Of a stretch of DNA of 33,765 nucleotides, positions 27,528-33,765 are shown in pieces. The notes under the pieces are model-generated. The model made no database searches and was not told where the DNA came from. It was given only the letters and a program-made list of their open reading frames with translations. This stretch comes from Treponema sp. (GTDB lineage: Bacteria > Spirochaetota > Spirochaetia > Treponematales > Treponemataceae). Positions within the stretch are counted from its first letter, which is position 1; each line of letters opens with the position of its first letter. The position numbers were made by a program, and so were the translations under genes. Location: assembly GCA_024402655.1 (NCBI GenBank), contig JAKSTH010000013.1, positions 1 to 33,765 on the forward strand, given 5' to 3'.

Positions 27528-29513
27528 ATGAAAAACAAATTAATTTTATTTTTTATGCTGATTTGTGGTTCTGTTTTTGCACAGACAAGTCAGCGTGCTG
27601 CAGACGAAGCTCTTGTTTCAAAAATAATGGAAGCTAAACAGTTGCTTGATGAAAATCCTTATTCTTCAACTGCAGGGTTCAATGTTTTTAATATTCTTGA
27701 TCCTTTAGAAGAGCAGGTAAAAAAATCAAAGGTAAAAAATCTTTCAGATTCTTACTATGCAACTCTTATGCATGTAGCAGCCCTTATGGGAAACACAAAT
27801 GATATAGACTCTTATTTTGAACATATAGATAAACCCGATGAAACTGCAGTTTATCTGGAATGTCTTTATTTTGTGGGCAATAATAACTATAAAGACTGCG
27901 AACAGTTTATGGCTCAGTATCTTTATAAAAATGGCAAACGCTACTTTGAAAACAAAGAACTTGCTTTGCTTTATGCTCAGGTTCTGGCAAAACAGAAAAA
28001 ATACGAAGCTTCCAGTCAGGCTTATGAAAAAATCGGTTTAGATAATCTGGATGCCCAGCAAACAATGAACCTTGCCAAAGTTTATTACAATCAGCAAAAA
28101 TATAATGAAGCCATTCAGCTGCTCCAGAATACAAAATATGCAGCCAGCGATTATATGCTGGGACTTTGTTATTTAAGTACAAGTAAATGGAAAGAAGCAA
28201 ATTCGTCATTCAACAGTTATTTAAATAAAAATAATTCCAAAGCTCCATACTATGAACTTTCCCATTTTTATATGGCTTACTCAACTTATAAACTGGGCAA
28301 TTACAAAGAAAGCTATACCAATTTTTCTGACTTTGCAGATTCTACTTCTGAACTTGCATTGGCACGTCAGGCATATGAACTGGCAGCAAAATCGGCAGTG
28401 CTTTTTTCAGATTATACAAAAGCTGCAAAACAGGCAGAAAAATTAATTCAAATCAGTTTTAAAGAAGATGATATTCACAATGCAGTTTTATTCTGCGCAG
28501 AAATCTATACAGAATGTAAAAATTACGATAAAGCAATTTCAACACTGAATCCTTATCTTAATGAACATTCAGATTTTGGTGCCACATGTCAGTTTACTTT
28601 GGCACAGATTTATGAAAAAAGCGGGGCTTACTTAAAAGCAGATTCAGTATATCAGCAGATTATGACAGTTTTCGATGATAAAGATATTGCAGAAGAAGCC
28701 GCTTACAAAGACAGCGAAATTTTCTATATTCAGAATGATTATTCTACAGCTGGAAAAAAATATACAACTTATATCACAAAGTATCCTAGAGGAAAATATA
28801 TAGAAGCTGCGTATTACTTTGGTGGAGAATGTTACCTTCGCTGCAAAGAATATAATCTTTCTATAATGAACAGCAAAAATCTTGTTACAAAGTATCCTTC
28901 CAGTGTTTATATGTACGGAGCAAATAAAAATTTGTTCCAGGCTTACTACGAAAGTGGAGATTACAGCCAGGCTCAGAAAACTGCAAAAATATTAATGAAC
29001 AGCTATAATGCTCAGGCAGTACAGGATGGAATTCCTTATCAGCTTAAAGTATTAAACAGCATTGTTGAAGGAAATAAAAAAGAAGTTGCAGAAAAACAGG
29101 CCGAAATTGAAAGATATGGTGGACTTGAAACTAAAGCCGGCAGATTAGCTGGTTTTGAACTGTTTATCTTGTATGCAGCAGAAGGCAGTTCGGAACAGGC
29201 TCTTGCTCTTGCTAAAAGACTGCAGACTCTTGCAGATACAAAGTCTTCTGAAGAAAGTTATGGTTTAGGTCAGATTACTGAATACATGGCAGATAACAGC
29301 ACCAGCGAAAAACAGCCTGGACTGTATATTAAAGCTGCCGAATATTATAGAAGTAGTGGTAAAGACAATGGAAATGGAGCCAGTGTTCTTTATAAAGCGG
29401 TCAGTGCCTTTTTGGAATTACAGCAGCCAGGTGATGCAAAAGAAACTGCAAAAACTCTGAAAAAGTTGTATCCGGAAAGTCGTCAGGCAAAAAGTGTTGA
29501 CGCATTGTTTTAA
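27528..29513 (+). CDS. Periplasmic TPR protein of the TonB cluster
   Basis: This 661-residue exported protein has signal peptide MKNKLILFFMLICGSVFA cleaved before QTSQ. Nearly the whole mature part is helical repeats of TPR type (AKVYYNQQKYNEAIQLLQN, YFGGECYLRCKEYNLSIMNS, ALAKRLQTLADTK). Several units have the longer spacing seen in BamD/YbgF-like outer-membrane-lipoprotein helpers. I chose ATG 27528 because it begins the signal peptide; an open frame extends to 27462 without support. No lipobox is present, so it should be soluble in the periplasm. The gene lies 11 bases before the barrel gene. It may couple TonB or the barrel to cargo. In other phyla TPR proteins are frequent neighbours of ExbBD/TonB sets, but the function here is inference. 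Confidence 0.82.
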   Translation: MKNKLILFFMLICGSVFAQTSQRAADEALVSKIMEAKQLLDENPYSSTAGFNVFNILDPLEEQVKKSKVKNLSDSYYATLMHVAALMGNTNDIDSYFEHIDKPDETAVYLECLYFVGNNNYKDCEQFMAQYLYKNGKRYFENKELALLYAQVLAKQKKYEASSQAYEKIGLDNLDAQQTMNLAKVYYNQQKYNEAIQLLQNTKYAASDYMLGLCYLSTSKWKEANSSFNSYLNKNNSKAPYYELSHFYMAYSTYKLGNYKESYTNFSDFADSTSELALARQAYELAAKSAVLFSDYTKAAKQAEKLIQISFKEDDIHNAVLFCAEIYTECKNYDKAISTLNPYLNEHSDFGATCQFTLAQIYEKSGAYLKADSVYQQIMTVFDDKDIAEEAAYKDSEIFYIQNDYSTAGKKYTTYITKYPRGKYIEAAYYFGGECYLRCKEYNLSIMNSKNLVTKYPSSVYMYGANKNLFQAYYESGDYSQAQKTAKILMNSYNAQAVQDGIPYQLKVLNSIVEGNKKEVAEKQAEIERYGGLETKAGRLAGFELFILYAAEGSSEQALALAKRLQTLADTKSSEESYGLGQITEYMADNSTSEKQPGLYIKAAEYYRSSGKDNGNGASVLYKAVSAFLELQQPGDAKETAKTLKKLYPESRQAKSVDALF

Positions 29514-29524
29514 TAGGATGAAAT

Positions 29525-31180
29525 ATGATGAACAGATATAAATCATTTATAATAACCCTCGCACTTTCAGCTGTGTGTCCTCTGGTTTTTGGTCAGTCAG
29601 AAAAGATTGAGCTGCCTGATGTTACCACAATTGTTGAAGGCGAAAATCAGACTTTAAGACTTCCTGCTCCAGACTTAGAACTGGCGGCACCTTTACCTGT
29701 AAAATCTGGCAGCATAGTACCAGAACTTCCTCCACTGCCACCAGTAGAAGAAGTGAAACCTGTAGAAGAAGTTGTACAGCATGGTTCTGGTGCAAAAGTT
29801 ACTGGTACAGTAGGAGGCGGATATCCTCCATCTTTTATAGGTCAGTTCGAAGTAAAAAATAACAGTGAAACAGATCCTTATTCAATTGAGTTTATTCATG
29901 ATTCAGTAGCCGGAATGGCAGGACTTCCTTTAACCGACGGATATAATTCTATTAATACAGGTATTCTTTTTTACAAAGCATTTGCCTTGTCTTACGGAAA
30001 TCTTGAATTAAATGGAAATTATACTTCCAATACAAATGGTTTTCAGACAAAAGTAGACGATTTAAGTGCATTAAATCAGAACTCTGTAGATATTGGTGTT
30101 GATTATAAATTAAAATTTACTCGTGGTTCAGAATTATTTGCTAACTTGAATGGAAATTTCTACAACCGTTATTCAGATATAACTGATTCCTCTATAGAAA
30201 AAAGCTGGCAGACAGAATCACAGACACTTTCAGTTTCACCAACAATCGGTTATAAAACAAGTTTTTTGGATGATACTCTTGGTTTAAGTGCCTATGGAAC
30301 TTATAACATGGACATGGATTTAGTAGGAAATCTTGTTGATGAAAGCAGTATTTATACTTCTGGAAAAGTTTTGAACCGTGGTCAGCTTTGTGCCGATGTA
30401 AACTGGAAAAATGATTATGTTTATATAGCTGGTAATGCAGGTTTAGTTTTTGGCGACCATCAGAATGGTAATAAAGTGATTGTTCCATTCAGTACAAAAG
30501 CAGTTTTTAGTGTGCCTGTAAAAGAGTCTAATTCCATTGGTTTTCTTGTAGAAGGCGGATTAAAAACCAGTAAAAATGATATAGCCGTTCTTGAAAAACA
30601 GTATAAATATTCAGCTTTTGACTGTATTCCAGAAGAAACAAGTGACTGGTATGGTTTAGTTGAAAGTAAAGTTTTAATAGACAATAAGTTTTATTTAACA
30701 GCCGGATTAGATTATAAAAATACAACCTTCGATAATGGAATCTGGGTGCCAGACTATGAAGGTTTAAAAGATTATGGTGTTTATAAATATAAGCAGCAGG
30801 ACCGTTCTTCGCTTTCTGGAAATGTATCTGTTGATTTTAATTATAAATTGTTTAAAATTACAGGAAAATTTACAGTAAATCTTTTTGATCTGGAACCTTT
30901 GCAAAACCGCTGGGAATATTATGCAAAAGCGGAATACGATTCAGTTACAAAGTGGAAAGCTTTTGTAGAAGTGCAGGGTGCATTAGACTCTCAGGATTTA
31001 TGGCCTGTTGTTAATACTGAAGTTACATTAAGATTGTCTCCTCAATCAAATGATTCACTTCAGATTTCTCTTCTTGCAAAGGATTTGTTTAAACTTGTTA
31101 CAGGTTCTTCAAGAGATTATGCTGGTGGTTACATTTGTGACAGTGGCAGCATTAGTTTGTTATTAAAATTTACATTATAA
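29525..31180 (+). CDS. Putative outer-membrane beta-barrel protein with proline-rich N-terminus
   Basis: This 551-residue protein has a signal peptide (cleaved after about residue 23, LVFG-QSEK). The mature N-terminus (about 24-90) is Pro/Glu-rich, with IELPDVTTIVEGE and a run of PPLPPVEEVKPVEE. From about residue 95 the protein alternates hydrophobic and polar residues in many beta strands (YKLKFTRGSELFANLNGNFY, FDLEPLQNRWEYYAKAEYD) and ends SISLLLKFTL, consistent with an outer-membrane barrel. It is too short for a classical TonB-dependent receptor and has no recognisable plug domain. The N-terminal IVEGE stretch might act as a TonB box, which is speculative. An AGGATGA ribosome site precedes it. 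ExbB follows 18 bases later. Confidence 0.72.
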   Translation: MMNRYKSFIITLALSAVCPLVFGQSEKIELPDVTTIVEGENQTLRLPAPDLELAAPLPVKSGSIVPELPPLPPVEEVKPVEEVVQHGSGAKVTGTVGGGYPPSFIGQFEVKNNSETDPYSIEFIHDSVAGMAGLPLTDGYNSINTGILFYKAFALSYGNLELNGNYTSNTNGFQTKVDDLSALNQNSVDIGVDYKLKFTRGSELFANLNGNFYNRYSDITDSSIEKSWQTESQTLSVSPTIGYKTSFLDDTLGLSAYGTYNMDMDLVGNLVDESSIYTSGKVLNRGQLCADVNWKNDYVYIAGNAGLVFGDHQNGNKVIVPFSTKAVFSVPVKESNSIGFLVEGGLKTSKNDIAVLEKQYKYSAFDCIPEETSDWYGLVESKVLIDNKFYLTAGLDYKNTTFDNGIWVPDYEGLKDYGVYKYKQQDRSSLSGNVSVDFNYKLFKITGKFTVNLFDLEPLQNRWEYYAKAEYDSVTKWKAFVEVQGALDSQDLWPVVNTEVTLRLSPQSNDSLQISLLAKDLFKLVTGSSRDYAGGYICDSGSISLLLKFTL

Positions 31181-31198
31181 ATTGGTGGGTGAATAAAA

Positions 31199-31810
31199 AT
31201 GATGGAAACATTAAAAGCCGGTGGAATCTTAATGATTCCAATTATTCTTTGTGGAGTAATTGCTACATATATTATTATTGAACGTTGTATTTACTTCTTT
31301 AATATTAAAAAAAGAGATTTTAAATTAAGAAATTCTCTTGTCAGTACCCTTGCTGTTCATGATTATGAAGAAGTTGTTTCTGCATGTGTAGAAGCAGGAA
31401 CTCCAATGGCTCAGGTACTTAAAAAGGCAATAGACTGCCGTCATTATGAAGAAAGAGACCTTCGTGATACAGTTGAAGCTGAAATGGATTTGGTTATTCC
31501 AAAGTTTGAACATCTTCTTACTCCTCTTGGAACAATTGCAAATATTTCTACTTTGTTAGGACTTTTGGGTACTGTAACTGGTAACATCAAAGCTTTTGGT
31601 GTACTTGGTGGTGGTGCTTCTATGGGTGACCCTGCTTTATTGGCTGGTTCTATTGCAGAAGCTCTTGTTACTACAGTAGCAGGGTTGTGTGTTGCTATTC
31701 CTTCTGTAATTTTCCATAACTATTTTGTTTCTCGTGTTAATAAACGAATTGTTGAAATGGAAGCTGTTGTAACTTCTGTTGTATTAAGACTTTCTGGACG
31801 TGTAAGATAA
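31199..31810 (+). CDS. exbB: ExbB/TolQ/MotA-family proton channel protein
   Basis: This 203-residue protein has three membrane helices (about 8-34, 108-132 and 150-176) and a cytoplasmic loop between the first two, as in ExbB and TolQ. Family signatures LLGLLGTVTGNIKAF (119-133) and IAEALVTTVAGLCVAIPSV (152-170) line the proton path; the threonines there are the conserved ones. With ExbD it forms the inner-membrane motor driven by the proton gradient. A GGTGG ribosome site precedes the ATG, and the stop codon overlaps the exbD start (TAATG). TolQ is an alternative name, but the TonB-like partner downstream and absence of TolA/TolB favour ExbB. Confidence 0.93.
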   Translation: MMETLKAGGILMIPIILCGVIATYIIIERCIYFFNIKKRDFKLRNSLVSTLAVHDYEEVVSACVEAGTPMAQVLKKAIDCRHYEERDLRDTVEAEMDLVIPKFEHLLTPLGTIANISTLLGLLGTVTGNIKAFGVLGGGASMGDPALLAGSIAEALVTTVAGLCVAIPSVIFHNYFVSRVNKRIVEMEAVVTSVVLRLSGRVR

Positions 31811-32223
31811 TGAGAATTAAAGCTAGAAGAAACGGCATTCAACCAAATGTTGATATGACCCCAATGATTGATATTGTATTTCAGTTGATTCTCTTCTTTT
31901 TAGTTTCTACCACATTTGCGGTTGTTCCAGGAATTAAACTTAATCTTCCAACAAGTACAACTGCCGAAGGAACTTCTGTAAAAGGTATTACCATTTATGC
32001 CCAGGAAGATGGTTCTTTATATTTTAATGATGAACCTGCTTCTTTAGACACACTTGGACTTTTTTTAAGTGCCTACGATACAGGTGATATAGACAAAAAA
32101 GAATTTCCTGTAACTTTAAATGCAGATTCAGAAGTTACAAATGGAACTGTAGTACATCTTTTTGATATTATTCGTGAAAACGGCTACAGTGTCATAAATT
32201 TAAGGACTGCTACCGAAGAATGA
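31810..32223 (+). CDS. exbD: ExbD/TolR-family protein
   Basis: This 137-residue bitopic protein has a short basic cytoplasmic tail and one helix (about 17-37). The motif VDMTPMIDIVFQLILFF carries Asp21, the ion-carrying aspartate equal to Asp25 of E. coli ExbD. The periplasmic domain of about 95 residues has the usual fold (SLYFNDEPASLDTL, VTLNADSEV, GYSVINLRTA). It couples to ExbB and TonB. The start overlaps the exbB stop by one base, and the stop overlaps the next start (ATGA). These overlaps imply coupled translation of the three motor proteins. Confidence 0.93.
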   Translation: MRIKARRNGIQPNVDMTPMIDIVFQLILFFLVSTTFAVVPGIKLNLPTSTTAEGTSVKGITIYAQEDGSLYFNDEPASLDTLGLFLSAYDTGDIDKKEFPVTLNADSEVTNGTVVHLFDIIRENGYSVINLRTATEE

Positions 32224-33341
32224 TTCGCCTCCCTGTTTTTGGAAAAGATAGTCTTCCTCATGCTTCAAGCCGAGTGCTCAGTTTAGGTGCAACTTCTGTG
32301 CTTTGGATTATTTTTTTAGTGTGTGCCATTTATCTGGGACCTGCTAAAGAACCAAAGGTAAAGTACGAAGTAGTGCAGCTTGTATTGAGCCCAGAAGATC
32401 ATTATGTTCCAAATATTACACAGGAAATGATAGATGAAGTTGGTGGAAAAATGGGCGGACAAAATGAACCTGTAGAAGAAATTGCTGAACCGCAGCCTGC
32501 TCCTGCAGAAAGTATTCCAGTTCCTGTGGAAACTCCTGCTCCAGTGCAAACACAAAGCCAGCCAAAGCCAGCTGTTCAAAAGCAGCCAAGCCCTGTGCCA
32601 GCTACAACAAAACCGGCTCCTGTTCCAGACACTTCGGTAAAACCTTCAAATACAAGTGCTTCAAGTTCACAAAGTTATACTCAAACATATGCAACTTCTG
32701 TGGAAGATGCAATGAAACAGCAGCAGACAACTGTAAAAAAAGATTACAGCACTGAGGATTGCGACAGAATGTTTGGAGATTCTTCTTCTATACAAACCAG
32801 TACAACTCAAACAAATAAAGTAACAACTTCAAATAATTATTCCGGTTCTGCTGCAACTGGTAGTTCAGTTCAAAATGCATCTGTGCCTAGCAGTAGTTCT
32901 TCTAATAGCACAAGTCAAAGTCAGACGGCGTCTGCAAGTACAACAAGCGCATTAAACCAGATGGCGGCAGCAAATGGTTCTCAGACAGTACAAGACAGAG
33001 GGACAGAAACAAAAACAATGATTTCAACTTCCAGAGACGGAGCTGGAAAAACTCAGGTAGAAATGTCGGATGGTTCAAGTCGTATACTTGTAGAACCTTC
33101 TACAATTGCCATTAATTTTTCAGCAGAAGCTTCCAGAAGTATTGATTCTGACAGGGAAATTACAATTTCTTTTAAAGTAAATGAAAATGGAGTTACATAT
33201 TCTGTTGATTTTCCTGCAGGTGCTTCAGGTCTTCCTCAAATTGTTTTAAACGAAATAAAGGCGCAAATTTCCAAATGGGAATTTGAACCTGCAAATAATC
33301 AATCTATAGCAAACTTCAAATTAAAAATCCTCAAAAAATAA
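32220..33341 (+). CDS. tonB: TonB-like energy transducer
   Basis: This 373-residue protein has a cytoplasmic N-terminus, one helix (about 21-41), a Pro/Ala/Val-rich periplasmic linker (about 78-130), a Ser/Thr/Gln/Asn low-complexity stretch (about 130-255) and a C-terminal TonB domain (about 307-373; ITISFKVNENGVTYSVDFPA, EIKAQISKWEFEPA). It should carry energy from ExbBD to outer-membrane partners. The usual Ser-x3-His pair in the TonB helix is not seen; the only nearby histidine is His14, before the helix. The helix also lacks the typical charged neighbours. It is long for the family mainly because of the low-complexity linker. The start overlaps the exbD stop. It is the last gene of the cluster. 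Confidence 0.87.
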   Translation: MIRLPVFGKDSLPHASSRVLSLGATSVLWIIFLVCAIYLGPAKEPKVKYEVVQLVLSPEDHYVPNITQEMIDEVGGKMGGQNEPVEEIAEPQPAPAESIPVPVETPAPVQTQSQPKPAVQKQPSPVPATTKPAPVPDTSVKPSNTSASSSQSYTQTYATSVEDAMKQQQTTVKKDYSTEDCDRMFGDSSSIQTSTTQTNKVTTSNNYSGSAATGSSVQNASVPSSSSSNSTSQSQTASASTTSALNQMAAANGSQTVQDRGTETKTMISTSRDGAGKTQVEMSDGSSRILVEPSTIAINFSAEASRSIDSDREITISFKVNENGVTYSVDFPAGASGLPQIVLNEIKAQISKWEFEPANNQSIANFKLKILKK

Positions 33342-33351
33342 TAAAAATATG

Positions 33352-33363
33352 CTAGTATACTAG
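33352..33363. promoter_or_regulatory. Upstream FadR-type GntR operator candidate for uxuA
   Basis: CTAGTATACTAG is a perfect 12-base palindrome. Its core TAGTATACTA fits the FadR-subfamily GntR pattern t.GTa-N(0-1)-tAC.a with no central base. It sits about 52 bases upstream of the predicted transcription start. Confidence 0.6.
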
Positions 33364-33374
33364 TGTATTTATTG

Positions 33375-33403
33375 TTTACAAATCAAAATATGGGTGTTAT
33401 AAT
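33375..33403 (+). promoter_or_regulatory. Strong promoter for uxuA
   Basis: TTTACA (33375-33380), a 17-base spacer and a perfect TATAAT (33398-33403) with an upstream TG forming an extended -10. The predicted start is near 33410, giving a leader of about 49 bases with an AGAGGA ribosome site. Confidence 0.75.
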
Positions 33404-33413
33404 TTTTATAGTA

Positions 33414-33424
33414 TAGTAGTACTA
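33414..33424. promoter_or_regulatory. Downstream FadR-type GntR operator candidate for uxuA
   Basis: TAGTAGTACTA is two inverted TAGTA/TACTA half-sites around one central base, the N(1) form of the same GntR pattern. It lies just after the predicted start (about +10). Its centre is about 61 bases from the upstream box, near six helical turns, which would suit repression by looping or roadblock. Confidence 0.6.
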
Positions 33425-33444
33425 AAATTGGTAATTATTATTTC

Positions 33445-33450
33445 AGAGGA
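33445..33450 (+). promoter_or_regulatory. Ribosome binding site of uxuA
   Basis: AGAGGA lies 8 bases before the ATG at 33459, a normal spacing. Confidence 0.7.
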
Positions 33451-33458
33451 TTATAAAT

Positions 33459-33765
33459 ATGGAAATGACACTTCGTTGGTACGGAACAGGTTTTGATTCC
33501 GTTACTCTTCAGCAGATTCGTCAGGTACCAGGTGTACACGGCGTAATCACTACATTATACGATTCAGTTCCTGGAGACGCATGGGAACTTGGTGCAATTC
33601 AGAAAATTAAAAAAGAAGTTGCAGATGCAGGTCTTAAAATCGCCGGTATTGAAAGTGTAAATATTCACGATGACATTAAAATTGGTGGTGGCGACCGGGA
33701 TAAATATATAGAAAACTACATTAAAACTTTGGAACGCCTTGGTCAGGAAGACATTCATATGGTTT
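33459..33765 (+). CDS. uxuA: Mannonate dehydratase, partial (C-terminus outside window)
   Basis: The first 102 residues match UxuA closely: MEMTLRWYG at the start, DSVTLQQIRQVPGVHGVITTLYD, and IESVNIHDDIKIGG with residues that approach the active site. The family converts D-mannonate to 2-keto-3-deoxygluconate in glucuronate breakdown. This implies that the organism uses hexuronates from plant or host glycans. The catalytic metal site lies beyond the window edge and cannot be checked. The gene has its own promoter flanked by two GntR-type boxes and is 117 bases after tonB, so it is a separate unit. Other hexuronate genes may follow outside the window. Confidence 0.93.
   Translation, partial: MEMTLRWYGTGFDSVTLQQIRQVPGVHGVITTLYDSVPGDAWELGAIQKIKKEVADAGLKIAGIESVNIHDDIKIGGGDRDKYIENYIKTLERLGQEDIHMV

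Overview
The window looks like a chromosomal segment from a host-associated Treponema or a close relative. This is inferred from gene content and style: AT-rich DNA, a diderm envelope with TonB/ExbBD, a lipoprotein with a spirochete-type relaxed lipobox, many TPR proteins, a membrane class III nucleotide cyclase with HAMP, AddAB recombination genes, and a very large activase of the 2-hydroxyacyl-CoA dehydratase type. I see no rRNA, tRNA, CRISPR array, insertion sequence or prophage gene. Coding density is very high and no gap exceeds 300 bases.

Layout. Position 1-365 (minus) is the start of a lipoprotein gene that runs off the window. 534-2474 (plus) holds a peptidase U32-like cysteine-rich protein and an AEC-family transporter. 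2454-10737 (minus) is a tightly overlapped DNA-repair operon uvrC-addB-addA. 10857-15499 (plus) holds a secreted LamG/fibronectin-III protein and a 1041-residue TPR protein with an acidic, Gly/Ser-rich tail. 15496-18287 (minus) is murJ followed by an M24 aminopeptidase. 18364-21587 (plus) is a membrane class III cyclase overlapping a single-pass coiled-coil protein. 21616-26112 (plus) is a 1498-residue protein with two ASKHA activase modules plus dehydratase-like modules. 26147-33341 (plus) is a run of six closely packed envelope genes: a secreted protein of unknown family, a periplasmic TPR protein, a putative outer-membrane barrel, ExbB, ExbD and a TonB-like protein. 33459-33765 (plus) is the 5' part of uxuA (mannonate dehydratase).

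How they fit together. The ExbB-ExbD-TonB trio should couple the proton gradient to an outer-membrane partner. The barrel and TPR genes directly upstream are the obvious candidate partners, which makes this block the best candidate for a little-described system. The uxuA gene has a strong promoter flanked by two boxes that fit the operator pattern of FadR-type GntR regulators, as expected for hexuronate-responsive control.

A second recurring signal is translational. Five genes that begin transcription units or follow a gap (534, 1509, 21616 on plus; 10737 and 18287 on minus) lack a Shine-Dalgarno sequence. Each instead has a -10-like hexamer 6-8 bases before the ATG, with a -35-like hexamer exactly 17 bases further up. 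This suggests leaderless transcripts. Downstream genes in operons mostly carry clear Shine-Dalgarno sequences. Both convergent gene pairs overlap at their 3' ends, and I found no convincing intrinsic terminator anywhere.
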